A stretch of DNA of 64,000 bases from Melastoma dodecandrum (Eukaryota; Streptophyta; Magnoliopsida; Myrtales; Melastomataceae): the NCBI GenBank assembly GCA_029817715.1, contig JARUPY010000534.1, positions 2,792,501 through 2,856,500 on the forward strand, given 5' to 3'. The notes under the pieces were generated by a model. It was not told the DNA's origin, did not search any database, and saw only the letters and a list, made by a program, of their open reading frames with translations. Positions 37,080 through 48,490 of the stretch are shown here, piece after piece; within the stretch, counting starts at the first letter, position 1, and every line of letters begins with the position of its first letter. The position numbers and the translations under genes are program-made.

Positions 37080-37555
37080 AGTTAAACTAAGGAGTTTTGT
37101 ACAAAAAGACGGTTAGTTTTAAAAAAAGTTTGCGAAATATGGTCTAAGTTTCGTAAGATACTATTTTACCGTCGAAGGGGCGCGTTTTCAAAACGCTCCA
37201 TGTAAATCAAAAACCCGCCCCCCAACACTTAGCAAAAAGGGAGGGGCGTCTAACGGGAGGCGGGTTTAAGAAATGCAAAAAACCCGCCCCTCTAATAAAT
37301 GATTAAGGGGTGGGTTTTCAAAACCCTCCTCTCTAGCCGAGTTGGTCGAAGTAATTGCGGGACTTGCGGGACATGAATATTTTTGCTAAGTGTTGAGGGC
37401 GCGGGTTTTGAAAACCCGATTTATATAAAACCCGCCCTCTTTGCATTTAAACGCTCTCCTTCGACGGTAAAACCGTATTTTATAAAACTCGGACCGTATT
37501 TCGCAAATTTTTTTTAAAACTAACCGTATTTCCGTACAAAACTAGTTAAACTAAG
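37080..37555. mobile_element. MITE with 12-bp target-site duplication
   Basis: The identical 12-mer AGTTAAACTAAG flanks the element (37080-37091 and 37544-37555). The 452-bp body begins GAGTTTTGTAC and ends GTACAAAACT. The arms of about 100 bases are inverted copies, with blocks GGTTAGTTTTAAAAAAA, TTTGCGAAATA and TTTACCGTCGAAGG and their complements. The centre is a run of AAACCCGCCCC-type motifs, partly palindromic. No coding capacity. TIR and duplication length suggest a Mutator-related MITE. Confidence 0.85.
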
Positions 37556-39969
37556 AAACTATTGTGTTGAAATGACTTCTTTGTGGGGGCTGTGGTTGGA
37601 AGTGGCTGGGCTTATTTTCACCAAAAGGGCATGTACATGTACACGGACATGGCGCAACCTTTTAGTTGGGTCCTCCGAAGGTTGTAGCTCCTCCTCCGAG
37701 TTGTGCTCCAAAATAACGTTTGACGAGAAAATATTTCGTGTTATTTTGAAACATAATCCTACTCCGGGCTTCTTACCATCAATCAACTTGGACCAATGAT
37801 CATTGACTCTTCTCTTCTGCTCTTCATGTCTAAGCAACCCTTTAATGCAAGTGTTGGTGAAGGGGAGCTTTCTTCTCCATGCATGCAGATGTGGTTGGCG
37901 GGGGTGTCTTCCATTCGATCGTAACCAAATCGAGGATGGACACGAACAAGAACACGCATTATTGGGGCTCCCTCCCGACATGGGGATAGGATTGGACCCG
38001 GAAACATGGCTGAGTTACATGAGTGTTGCACAATGCCGGTCGAGAAAGGGGTACACAATTGCCGCCTCGCCGTATTGATGAAATCGAAAACCCATGTGGG
38101 TGTTGGGGTTGGTAGTGATTTTAGCATGACCAGGCTTGACATTGGGACTCAGGCATGCTGGCCGGCTGGGACGTTGAGGGCGATGGGGAGCAGTCGATCG
38201 ATAGAGACTCCCCTCCCCCTCCTCTCAACCAAAATCCGTCACGAGCAAGCAGCCTACAAGATTTAGACCACATTCAGCAACAAAATGACATACGGAGGAA
38301 GTACGACTGTATTATTTTTTGGGACTCCTCGTGTACAGATGTGAATCAAAAGATACAGCCAGGAAAAGAAGCGGGGGAATTGTCGATGATTGAATCTTTG
38401 CATGTGCCGAACGTGAAATAAAATAATCAGTTTTAAAATTCTTAAAATAATGTTTCGAAATTAAATTTTATAAGCTCAATTTTTTAAAAATAAATCAATA
38501 AAATAAAATAAAAGTACGTGGAAATTTTTTTAGTCGAATTTTATAAGTTCGATTTTTTTTTTACAAAGTCGAATTCAGAAAATAATTTTCAAAATTTCGA
38601 AATTAAGGTAAAAGCAGTGCTTTTTCCCTTGTCTAAATTTATCTATTTTTCTTCGTCTCCTGCCCACCACCTCTTCTCCCCTAGCCGGCCATCTTCCTCG
38701 AGTTGATCGTTCACTTATGTTACTAATAATCCCTTGTACCAAAATGATGGCTCGCGTCATTCTCGACTCTGAGTCTTCCCCACTTTTCCTTGTCTTTCTT
38801 TCGATCGTTTGCACCCATCGTAGCGTCCAATCACGCATGGATCGAATCTTAAGTAATTATTCCTCCGGCCTCATCTGTTGTTGCCGTTTCTTCTGTCATG
38901 TGCATAAGAAAGAGATCCCGGACCAACAACAAGAGAGTTCTTCCTCCGGTTTCAAATGAGAGGGATGTCGTGATTCTTTAAGGTGATTGTCATGGACAAC
39001 ATAATCATGTGACTTGAGTCACAAGTCCTGCGAGTTGAATACTTTATTATTCCTACAATTTCTTATGCCGTTACCAATGTTTCGAATTTTGAAAAACTAA
39101 AACTTGATATCGATCTCGAATTTAAAATTCGGTATTTTAATAATTCTGTATTATCGAATTATCGAAATTTAAATTATCTTAATTTACATAATAAATAAAA
39201 AAAATTCCTCCAACTCAAATTTGATTTTCTGACATAAGAGGACATTTAGACAAATTATCACAAATACAAATTCCCACCAAAAAATAAAACACCGTCATAT
39301 TTTTTTTATAAGTAATACCATCATATTTGTATCTAGGCTAATGAATTTTGCGAACTCATTACTAAATCGAGGTTATATTTGTGTCGGTCCTAACAAAATT
39401 TGATACTCGGTAAACACCGAAGTTTTTTTGATTATAAATTTCAATCATGAAAACCGTTATAAAAAATATCACTCCCAAATCCGATCCAAATACCCAAAAT
39501 ACCAATCCGATTTTTTTCTAAAATTTTTAAATTTCGAAATTGGAATTAGTATACCAAAATTTTTACTCTCCCCTAATGGTCATTGTGGATCGGGGACAAC
39601 TTCCCAACTCATCGACATCGTTGTCCAATTATTTTATTTATTACATGCATTAAGCTTGAATTCTAAATCCAAAGGCGCCCCTACATCTAGGATTATTACT
39701 TGATAACTTCTTTTCTCAAAATTTTTGTGAAATGAGTTGTTAAGCTAAAAATTTCTTGATTAATGTCAATAAATCGATGTTAGAAACACTGATTTACACT
39801 TACAAAGAACTCGATGTTGTTAAGTTCGAGTTCACTTGAAAAAAAAGGAAAATTGATTGTTTCAAACATCAAATTTACTTAATTTTTAAAGTGAATTTGG
39901 TATTAAAAACACAAATTCCTTGTAAATAAAATTTACTTAATTCCTGACATTAGTTAAAAAATATCGTTT
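37556..39969. other. Intergenic, AT-rich
   Basis: No gene recognised. A 140-codon minus-strand open frame (37559-37981) and several shorter ones show no family motif, low-complexity His/Cys/Ser content and no splice partners. From 38,420 the sequence is strongly AT-rich up to the Sirevirus insertion point. Confidence 0.5.
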
Positions 39970-41463
39970 TGTTGATATAATCTGGTTTTGATGATGACAA
40001 AGGTTATGTATTGCTAATGTGTTATTTAAGTGTACAGAAGAACAGGTCTTCGGGTATAGAAGCTGGTCTCTGTCATTCGTGCAATACATAAAAGAGTTAT
40101 GTGGAGTACTTCAACAGGGGAAACGATCTAGCCATCAGAAATGGAGTTTTGATGATAAGATCTGCTATCGAATCCACTATCTCTGTTACAGAGATGAGCA
40201 TCTGTGTCACAGTTGCTATAACTCTCCTTGCTGGAGTACTTGCTATGGTTTACAGAATGGTATTTCTGTGAGTGACGATTTCCTTCTTGGAGATTGTCCT
40301 ATATGCGAGCACGTGAGATATTTATCTCACACAGGATCACGTCTATGTTCATCTTTGGACCTTAAGTTATTTGGAAATATTTATTTCCTTAACTAACGTG
40401 ATCTTATGTTTACGTAATTTGGCAATGACCTTATCAGGTTAAGATCTCCCTATATGGTGAGAATAATTCTACGAAGGGAATGTTTTCATATTATGGAAAC
40501 TTATAATCCCAATGCCAAATTCGTATGAGAAAGAGTGCTGGTTCTGCTGTCGCAGCAAACAGCTTCTGAGCAGAAGTCGTTATCTCTTATTGAGTGATCA
40601 CTTTGTTTTATTATTATCTAACGTAACTAAGGGTAATGCTTTATGCTTTTGGAAGTTTTCCCACAGGATTAAATCATGGAGAATATGGCAAGTGAATCAA
40701 CTAGCCGTTGGGATTGATTGGGAAACTTCGTTCTACGGACAAGCTTAAGTGCAAGTGTGAAGCAACGATTCCAAGTCGCCGTTCTACCAAAAGCTTACTA
40801 GAATCCTTGTGCCTTCACCGTTGCAAAAGCTGAGAGCGTCCGTCGTGCATTCACCGAGCCGATCACCGCTGACAGAGAGCGTCTTCTGTAACTGCAGAGA
40901 GTTTGTGCTGTAGTTGCTAATCTTGTCTCGTGCAGGTTGTTAGTCACACAGGTTGTGTGCAAGGGCAGGTGGTAGCCGTCAAGCCACGTTTGGGCAGGTG
41001 GTAGCCGTTAAGCCACGTAGGGCAGGAGGTAGCCGTTAAGCCTCGTTGGGCAGGAGGTAGCCGTTAAGCCTCGTTGGGCAGGTGGTAGCCGTCAAGCCAC
41101 GTTGGGCTCAGTGAGGAGCCGGAGTCAGACACGTTGCGTGCGGGTTGTGTTAGACACGTGATAACGTGCAATTTGTTAGTCACATTTCTGGCAGAAGTGT
41201 GCATCTGTAAAATCCCACATTCCAAACATAGTGAATACGCCCTGCTTGGGTGAGAGCTGGGAGAGTGGACGTAGGCATTGTTTGCCGAACCACTATAAAT
41301 CTTTGTGTCTTACACAAAAGATAACTTGTCTCAGAACTGGGAATCTGTTTATCAGATCCAGCCTCTGTGACCTAACAGAACCACGCTTCTGTGAGCGAAA
41401 AAGTGTCATAACTCTTACGGCACTAATTCAACCCCCCCTTCTTAGTGCAATCCTATACCAACA
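39970..41463 (+). repeat. Sirevirus 5' LTR
   Basis: 1,494 bp. It includes a tandem array (40963-41107). A stretch CACTATAAATC near 41291 could be the promoter TATA element, with transcription starting a short way downstream. Confidence 0.96.
40963..41107 (+). repeat. Tandem repeat in the LTR, five units of about 28 bp
   Basis: GGGCAGGTGGTAGCCGTCAA-type units each ending near GCCACGTT or GCCTCGTT, five in a row. The same array stands in the right LTR at 50157-50301 with the same unit order. Confidence 0.93.
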
Positions 41464-41465
41464 AT

Positions 41466-41477
41466 TGGTATCAGAGC
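41466..41477 (+). other. Primer-binding site of the Sirevirus
   Basis: TGGTATCAGAGC lies two bases after the LTR end. It is complementary to the 3' end of plant initiator methionine tRNA. Confidence 0.93.
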
Positions 41478-41523
41478 AGGCTCAACGATAAAAGCTTAAC
41501 CGCTTGTTGAGAGATCCGATAGG

Positions 41524-42807
41524 ATGCAAATGGGATATATGCACGCTGTTGGTTCCAACAGTAATAGTCCACCATTATTTGATGGACAAAACTTCTCCAG
41601 CTGGCGCAGCAGGATGGAGTTCTGGATTGCATCCCGAGAACCGAGGTGTTTAGGGATCATCCGAAATGGTCATCTGCTTCTCAGAGGACAAGATCTGAAA
41701 GTTGAGCATGGCAGCACGACTTCACTTTCTGATCAGGAAGTTGAAATCATCAAGCTGAATGCTATGGCTGTCAACTTTCTTCACTGTGCTCTATCTCCTA
41801 TGGAGTACAACCGGATCTCTGCCTGTACCACAGCAAAAGAGATCTGGGATCGACTTGTTCTAACCCATGAAGGGACGGATCAAGTCAAGGAGACACGAAT
41901 AAATCTGCTGGTCCAGCAGTATGAGGCCTTCAAAATGAAGCCTGATGAGTCTATCTCTGAAATGTATGATAGACTCAATACAATCATCAACAGCTTAGCC
42001 CTTCTTGGGAAAAATTATTCTAATGCTGAAATGGTGAGAAAGGTCCTCAGGTCTTTACCCATGAATTGGGAAGCTAAAAAGACCGCTATTGAGGAAGCCA
42101 AAGATTTAACAACTCTTAGGCTGGATCAGCTTATGGGTTCTCTTCTCTCCTACGAGGAAGAGAAACGGTCATCTGTGCCTCAGACGACCAAATCTATTGC
42201 CTTTAAGGCATCAGCTTCTACTGATGATGAATCAGATGATATAGAAGCAGAAACTGATGAGGAACTTTCCTTGTTAGTAAAGGGTTTGAACAAACTTCTT
42301 TACAAGAAACGCTTCAAACGAAGTGTTAAACCCAAGTCTTCTAACTTAGAGGACAAAAAGGGACCAGTATGTTACGAATGTAAGAAACTGGGACACATGA
42401 GGAATGAATGTCCTCTGTTGGCTGATAGGTCAAAATCTTCTCGAAACAGAAGAAGAGCCTTATTGGCTTGGAGCGATGAGGAGGACAATGAATCTGAGTC
42501 TGAGGAAGAGCAGAAGGCAAACCTTTGCTACATGGCTCGTTCCAAATCAGAATCTGATTCAGATGAAGAGGTAATCTCGACATCTATGTCTAATTTATCT
42601 TCTAATGATCTTAAAGGTTTTCTGACAGAAATCCTTGAGAGAGTTAAAGAGCTATCCTCAAAATATCGCTCGGTGAAAAAGCAGAACAAGGTTCTGCAAT
42701 CACAACTCACTTCTCTGCACAGAGAAAAGATTGCCTTGAAAAAGGATGCTGAGATCTTCTGCACAGAAGCATCTCCTCTGATCAGAGAACCTCTTCCTGA
42801 GGTATGA
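41524..42807 (+). CDS. Sirevirus gag
   Basis: 427-codon frame of the copia capsid type (UBN2/retrotran_gag-like). It opens with the N-terminal LFDGQNFSSWRSRMEFW region, has the central ETRINLLVQQYEAFKMKPDE and SLPMNWEAKKTAIEEAKDLT motifs, and a CCHC zinc knuckle CYECKKLGHMRNEC near residue 280. A coiled region with SSKYRSVKKQNKVLQSQL precedes the end. The frame stops at TGA 42805-42807. The same frame reopens at once and runs to 43236 with a second zinc knuckle, so the TGA may be a mutation or a read-through site. Confidence 0.9.
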   Translation: MQMGYMHAVGSNSNSPPLFDGQNFSSWRSRMEFWIASREPRCLGIIRNGHLLLRGQDLKVEHGSTTSLSDQEVEIIKLNAMAVNFLHCALSPMEYNRISACTTAKEIWDRLVLTHEGTDQVKETRINLLVQQYEAFKMKPDESISEMYDRLNTIINSLALLGKNYSNAEMVRKVLRSLPMNWEAKKTAIEEAKDLTTLRLDQLMGSLLSYEEEKRSSVPQTTKSIAFKASASTDDESDDIEAETDEELSLLVKGLNKLLYKKRFKRSVKPKSSNLEDKKGPVCYECKKLGHMRNECPLLADRSKSSRNRRRALLAWSDEEDNESESEEEQKANLCYMARSKSESDSDEEVISTSMSNLSSNDLKGFLTEILERVKELSSKYRSVKKQNKVLQSQLTSLHREKIALKKDAEIFCTEASPLIREPLPEV

Positions 42808-43236
42808 GACGAGCTACTCGTTCGTGACAAAGTGGTTTTTCCACTAGATGAGTCTAACAGAGGTTTATTACCTGAATGTCAGTCTCACAATTGTCACAGA
42901 AACAAATCTGAATGTTCAGATGATGTATGCTATGTGACACAGAACGCATGTTCTGTGATAAGTCCCAAAGTTGCACAGAAACAGAAGTCTGTGGTGCCAC
43001 AGAAATCTGAATATGTGAAATGTTATACTTCTGAGCAGAAGCATAACAAATCTAGGATTAAAAACCTTGTCGGACCGACAGAAAAGGTTAAATCCTGTCA
43101 CTATTGTGGCATGCTTGGACATATGATCGGACAATGTCAGATCAAGAAGTCTATAAGCATAACCAACGCGATTCTCTCACGGAACAAATCACATTCCTAT
43201 GGAACCGGCTTAAGGTGGGTTCCTGTTGTAACCTAA
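42808..43236 (+). CDS. Gag-frame continuation with second zinc knuckle
   Basis: In the same frame as gag after its TGA, about 142 codons, rich in Cys, Ser and Lys, with CHYCGMLGHMIGQC (CCHC) near its end and stopping at TAA 43234-43236. Sirevirus gag proteins often end with such a region, so this is likely the original C-terminal part of gag. It would be made only by stop read-through, or not at all. Confidence 0.6.
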   Translation, partial: DELLVRDKVVFPLDESNRGLLPECQSHNCHRNKSECSDDVCYVTQNACSVISPKVAQKQKSVVPQKSEYVKCYTSEQKHNKSRIKNLVGPTEKVKSCHYCGMLGHMIGQCQIKKSISITNAILSRNKSHSYGTGLRWVPVVT

Positions 43237-43247
43237 CTTGTTCTTAA

Positions 43248-46200
43248 TCGCAGGTACACTTGAAAACTAAAGCCAGGAAGGATGAGTGGTACCTGGACAG
43301 TGGGTGCTCACGCCACATGACCGGGGATCCTTCTAAGTTTTCAAGTTTGAAGTTACAGAACGGTGGTTCTGTGACATTTGGCGATGATAGCAAAGGCTAC
43401 ATCAAAGGCATTGGAACTATCGGTAGTTCACAAACAATGCAAATAGACGATGTTCTGCTTGTTGCAGGATTAAAACATAGTCTATTAAGTGTGAGCCAAC
43501 TCTGTGATAAGGGTTATCAAATAACCTTTAACGCAGAAGGATGTTCTGGATCCACAGACGGATCCGTCTGTTTCGTTGCTGAACGAAGAAAGAACGTCTA
43601 CATCGTTTCTCAAGACAACCTCTTGTCTTCTGAGAAATGCCTTGTTTCTTACAAGGATGAAACAAATCTTTGGCATAGGAAATTGGGACACATCAATTTC
43701 CAATTATTGTCTAAGATTGCCAAAAAGAAGCTGGTACGTGGTTTACCGAAGCTCTCTTTTGAAGAGAACAGCTTCTGTGAAGCTTGTTCTTTGGGAAAAC
43801 AAACCAAAGCTTCTTTTAAAAGCAAAGGTTATATTTCCACCTCAAAACCACTTGAACTTCTCCACATGGACCTGTTTGGTCCCACCAGAACACAGAGTCT
43901 GGGCCTCAGACGCTATGCTATGGTGGTTGTGGACGATTACTCAAGATATTCTTGGGTAAGGTTCTTGGCTCATAAGAGTGATGCATTCGGTGCGTTCAAA
44001 AGCCTTGTCACAACGCTGCAAAATGAGAGAGGAGCCTCCCTCAAAAGCTTAAGAACTGACCATGGTACAAAATTTGTAAACCATGAGTTCAAGTCCTTCT
44101 GTGACATGAATGGCATAGAACACACATTCTCTGCTCCTTATACTCCACAACAGAATGGAGTTGCTGAGAGAATGAATCGAACTCTTCTTGATATGGCCAG
44201 AACGATGATGTGTGAAAGCAAGGTTCCACAGAATTTGTGGGCTGAGGCAATTAACACAGCATGTTATGTGTCTAACCGTGTACTTGCACGAAAGACACTT
44301 GACAAAACTCCTTATGAGTTGTACAAGGGCAAAGTCCCTAACATCTCATATTTCCATCCCTTTGGAAGTCCTTGTTACATACTAAGACTTCCTAAGGACA
44401 ATGTTGGTAAATTCGATGCTAGATCAGATGAAGGAGTTTTCCTTGGCTATTCTGAATCAAGCAAAGCTTATCGAGTTTTCAACAAAAGAACTCTTGTTGT
44501 TGAGGAATCTATTAATGTCATCATTAATGACTCTCAATACACAGAGGAATCTGTCTTATCTGATAGGCTAAGTACGCAGCTGCCTGCTGCTGAAGTACAG
44601 AAAGAGAGCGCTGTCCCTCTTAAGACTAATTCTGTACAAGTCCAGTCCGTCATTGGACAGGATGCAAACTCTGAGGGCCCCTCAGAGGATAATGATTCTG
44701 ATAAGAATCTCTTGGACAGAGTGCCCACTCTGTACAAGAAAAGACACCCCATGGAGCAAGTCATTGGGGATGTACAGAAAGGAATACAGACGAGACGTTC
44801 TGTGAATCTCTTCTGTGAACATTCTGCGTTCCTCTCGCAAAAGGAACCAACAAGCATTGATGAAGCTCTTGCAGATCCTAATTGGATCATTGCCATGCAA
44901 GAAGAGCTCAATCAATTCGAACGAAACAAGGTCTGGACGCTTGTTCAGAGACCAAAGGATCGTTCTGTTGTTGGAACCAAGTGGGTCTTCCGCAATAAGC
45001 TTGATGAATCAGGCTCTGTGGTCAGGAACAAGGCCAGACTCGTGGCCAAAGGGTACTCTCAATCAGAAGGGATTGACTATGATGAGACTTACGCTCCTGT
45101 GGCGCGCCTAGAAGCTATCAGACTTCTGTTAGCTTATGCGTGTTTTAATGATTTCAAACTATTTCAGATGGACGTGAAAAGCGCCTTCCTGAATGGTGAG
45201 ATCAAGGAGGAAGTCTACGTAGACCAACCTCCGGGATTTGAGGATCCTAAGAAACATGATCATGTTTATAAGCTTGATAAAGCTTTATATGGCTTGAAAC
45301 AAGCTCCCAGAGCTTGGTATGAAAGGCTGAGCCAATTTCTTATTGAAAATGGCTATAGAAAGGGAAAGGTTGACACAACTCTTTTTCTAAAGAAGAACGG
45401 AACCGAGCTTCTGATTGTTCAGATCTACGTAGATGACATCATCTTCGGATCTACGAACAATACCTTATGTAATGAGTTCGCAGAACTCATGAAGGGTGAA
45501 TTTGAAATGAGCATGGTGGGAGAATTAACATTCTTTCTGGGCTTACAGATTCGCCAAACTTCAGAAGGTACTTTCATCCATCAGGAAAAGTACACTAAAC
45601 AACTTCTGAAGAAATATGAGTTGACCAACTCAAAACACTTGTCTACTCCCATGAGCACAAACGCTATTGTGGAGAAAGACGAATCAGGAAAGGATGCAGA
45701 TCCTAGCCTCTACAGAAGTATGATAGGGTCCTTATTGTACCTTACTGCTTCCAGGCCTGACATTCTGTTCAGCGTCTGCCTTTGTGCTAGATACCAATCA
45801 GCACCAAAGGAGTCCCATTTAACACATGTTAAAAGGATATTTCGATATCTTTCTGGGACTACAAATCTAGGGCTTTGGTATTCCAAGAGATCATTATTTG
45901 ATCTTATAGGGTACTCCGACGCAGACTTTGCTGGCTGCAAAATCGATCGGAAGAGTACTTCTGGAACATGCCAATTGCTTGGAGATATGCTCATATCCTG
46001 GCACTCAAAGAAGCAAGCTTCTGTTGCATTATCAACAGCAGAGGCAGAATATGTTGCAGCAGCAAGCTGCTGTGCACAGCTTCTATGGATGCGTCAACAA
46101 CTTGAGGACTACGGTTTCAAGTTTGACAATATTCCAATACGGTGTGATAACACCAGTGCCATAAATCTGACCAAGAATCCTGTTCAGCATTCAAGGTCTA

Positions 46201-46370
46201 AACATATAGAACTAAGACATCATTTCATTCGAGATCATGTCCAAAATGGTTCTATTGCTGTGGAATATGTGAGCACAGAAACACAGCTCTGTGATATCTT
46301 CACAAAACCATTAAATTTTGAGAAGTTCTCAAAATTGCGAATGGAATTAGGGATTTGTTATCCCCTCTAA
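43248..46370 (+). CDS. Sirevirus pol polyprotein (protease, integrase, RT, RNase H)
   Basis: An uninterrupted frame of about 1,040 codons. Domains in order: protease with [10 protein letters not shown] at the start; GAG-pre-integrase with [17 protein letters not shown] and the zinc-binding CEACSLGKQ; integrase core with HMDLFGPT and [16 protein letters not shown]; reverse transcriptase with [23 protein letters not shown] and the catalytic [11 protein letters not shown] (about residue 725); RNase H with [12 protein letters not shown] and the C-terminal CDIFTKPL. No broken catalytic motif was seen. It lies in the -1 frame relative to gag and the two frames do not overlap (gag-frame stop 43236, pol frame open from 43248), so how it is expressed is unclear. 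Confidence 0.95.
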   Translation, partial: SQVHLKTKARKDEWYLDSGCSRHMTGDPSKFSSLKLQNGGSVTFGDDSKGYIKGIGTIGSSQTMQIDDVLLVAGLKHSLLSVSQLCDKGYQITFNAEGCSGSTDGSVCFVAERRKNVYIVSQDNLLSSEKCLVSYKDETNLWHRKLGHINFQLLSKIAKKKLVRGLPKLSFEENSFCEACSLGKQTKASFKSKGYISTSKPLELLHMDLFGPTRTQSLGLRRYAMVVVDDYSRYSWVRFLAHKSDAFGAFKSLVTTLQNERGASLKSLRTDHGTKFVNHEFKSFCDMNGIEHTFSAPYTPQQNGVAERMNRTLLDMARTMMCESKVPQNLWAEAINTACYVSNRVLARKTLDKTPYELYKGKVPNISYFHPFGSPCYILRLPKDNVGKFDARSDEGVFLGYSESSKAYRVFNKRTLVVEESINVIINDSQYTEESVLSDRLSTQLPAAEVQKESAVPLKTNSVQVQSVIGQDANSEGPSEDNDSDKNLLDRVPTLYKKRHPMEQVIGDVQKGIQTRRSVNLFCEHSAFLSQKEPTSIDEALADPNWIIAMQEELNQFERNKVWTLVQRPKDRSVVGTKWVFRNKLDESGSVVRNKARLVAKGYSQSEGIDYDETYAPVARLEAIRLLLAYACFNDFKLFQMDVKSAFLNGEIKEEVYVDQPPGFEDPKKHDHVYKLDKALYGLKQAPRAWYERLSQFLIENGYRKGKVDTTLFLKKNGTELLIVQIYVDDIIFGSTNNTLCNEFAELMKGEFEMSMVGELTFFLGLQIRQTSEGTFIHQEKYTKQLLKKYELTNSKHLSTPMSTNAIVEKDESGKDADPSLYRSMIGSLLYLTASRPDILFSVCLCARYQSAPKESHLTHVKRIFRYLSGTTNLGLWYSKRSLFDLIGYSDADFAGCKIDRKSTSGTCQLLGDMLISWHSKKQASVALSTAEAEYVAAASCCAQLLWMRQQLEDYGFKFDNIPIRCDNTSAINLTKNPVQHSRSKHIELRHHFIRDHVQNGSIAVEYVSTETQLCDIFTKPLNFEKFSKLRMELGICYPL

Positions 46371-46651
46371 ATGGATCTGATTGATCCTTATCGTGTGCAT
46401 ATTTGATTTAGTGAAAGATATAATTTTCAAAAATTATTTCCAATTTTATTCCTGTTTTAAAAATTTCCTTAAGACTTCCCTGCCAAAATCTTTTCTTATT
46501 TATTTTCTCCCTTTCAAAGTATCTTTGCACACACACACACGTCTTCCCTCCATCTCAGAAACCCATTTTTCTCTCCCCATGTTTTTCCTCCGATCCTTCT
46601 TCGTCATCTCTTCCAAACCCTAACTTCTCTTCTTTGCTTCCTTCTGTCCTC

Positions 46652-48344
46652 ATGGCACCAAGAATCAAGAGAATGCGCGCTGCCAAAGCCAAAGCAAGGC
46701 GCTCTGCTAGACTCAGCACTGAGTCTCTGTCCGATCGGGACTCTCAGGAGACCCAGTCTTCATTACAGGGGAGCGACTCTGAGAACGCAAGTCTCTCGTC
46801 GAAGGATACGAAATCCGTGTCCCAGCACTCTCCCCCCGAGAGTTCCAAAGCTCTGAATGCAGAGCAAGAAGTCATCCAGCCATCCACAAAGGAGGACCCT
46901 CCTGTACCTGCTAAGGAGGACCCTCCTACAGCAAAAAATTTCTGAGCCAGAAATTGAGGAAATGGTGATTTCTTCACAAGGACAAGCTGAGAAAGAGGTC
47001 CCTATACCTCAGTGCGTAAGCCCTCCTCTAGAGTCTCCATCTCTGGCTATCTTGCCATATATTGAGACTCTGCCACCTCCTCCTCCTCTTCCAAAGCAGA
47101 AGTTGGCCCCAACTTCATCTAATGCTAAGGAACAGGCTGTGAACCCTCCTGCGGTCGCGGCACAGGAGAAAGGAAAGGCACAGAAACGCCCATCTGCGGA
47201 ACCGCAGAAGGAGAACAAAAAGCGCAGAGGTACTCCTCTGACCTTTACTCCTGAAATTGGGGAGATCGTTTCTGCTGAGGAAATTCAGGCTGTGTTAGAT
47301 TCTTCTGAGTCTCCTGCTAGAGATCTTGAGGATAGGAAAATCGTACCCTGCCGATTCATCAGATTCAGCTTCTTCTCTGAGCACTCTCTTGGGCGATTAG
47401 AAACTCTTTTCCGTGAGCTCTCTCTGGTTAACTTCTGTGAGCACAGAAGCCCTGTCTCTGCCTCCTTGGTTAGAGAATTCTACAGCCACATCACCTTTCA
47501 CAGGGTGAACAAGATGATCAAGTACATAAAGGTGGTAATAGAGGAGAACATCTATGTTTTCTCTCTACTTGATGTATGCAGGGCGTTCAGTGCAAGATAC
47601 CACTCTCAACTCCAGCCCATGGAGATATCCAAATCATCGGCGTATCGCAGGATAACAGGGGCCGAAAGGCCAACAAAGTCCAGCGTATACCTGGAGAGCA
47701 CGAAGCTGCCTCTAGAACTGCGCATCCTCCACCGTGCTGTTATGTACTGCCTCTACCCCCGGACTGGGAGCACAGACAGTATCATCACGAAGGACGCCAC
47801 CATGATGGTGCATCTGCTGGAGGGACTTCCTGTCAATCTTGGATCGATCGTCTTTGAGCACATGGAGAGATGTGCAACTCTGCCTGATAGAGGACTACCC
47901 TATGGCCATATCATCATGAAGCTCCTGCAGACTTACTCTTGTGATATAACTCCCAAGAGTAATCAGGACACCATCCATGTCGAGCCTTTTGACGGTACGA
48001 CACTTGATCATATGGGGTTTGTTTTTACAGGGTCAGAATGGGTTCCAAAGAGGAGCAAGGAGGAGCCATCCTCCAAAGAGAAAAGAGTTGCTGCACCTTC
48101 CAAGCGTAAGACTCGGGCTGACACCAGCAAGCAGAAGAAGATTGATACCAAACAGAAGCATACTTCTGAGGCATCCACTTCTGCTAATCCGAAAGAGTCA
48201 CGCAAATTGGATAAGTGCATTGCTCAGCAAAAGGAGATTAAGACCCTGATTACGAAGCTGCTTGTAGATCTTGCTGATCTCGCGGCATATATCAAGGGCA
48301 AGGATGATGTATCCTCCTCTCCTTCTGCAGAAGAAAGTGACTGA
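46652..48344 (+). pseudogene. Third ORF after pol (env-like position), frame broken
   Basis: A frame starting at ATG 46652 (MAPRIKRMRAAKAKARRSAR) runs to 46945. A second frame, open from before 46857 to 48344, carries the rest. The switch is expected in 46915-46945, near CAGCAAAAAATTTC. The product is basic at the start, proline-rich in the middle (ETLPPPPPLPKQK), has a folded part with LVREFYSHITFHRVNK, and ends with a Lys-rich region and a short helix. It stands where SIRE1 has its env-like gene, but I see no signal peptide or clear transmembrane span. It looks more like the plant transposon-associated VREFY domain. Function unknown. Confidence 0.6.
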
Positions 48345-48490
48345 CCAGTCCTTTCAGAATCCGGCTTCTGAAAACTGATAAACTTTGGATCTGTTGTTTT
48401 AAAACTCACTCTTTTGAATTTCCTGCATGTTTGTGATTTGAAACTTGTTCATGACACATCTTTTTGATATATGACTTCTTTGATGATGCA

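Noticed and set aside
37559..37981. 140-codon minus-strand open frame
   Set aside because: No recognisable family, no splice partners, odd composition; likely chance in spacer DNA.
43215..43253. Intron-like AAG|GTGGGT ... CGCAG between gag and pol of the Sirevirus
   Set aside because: Only 39 nt, shorter than plant introns, and its removal does not change frame, so it would not join gag to pol.
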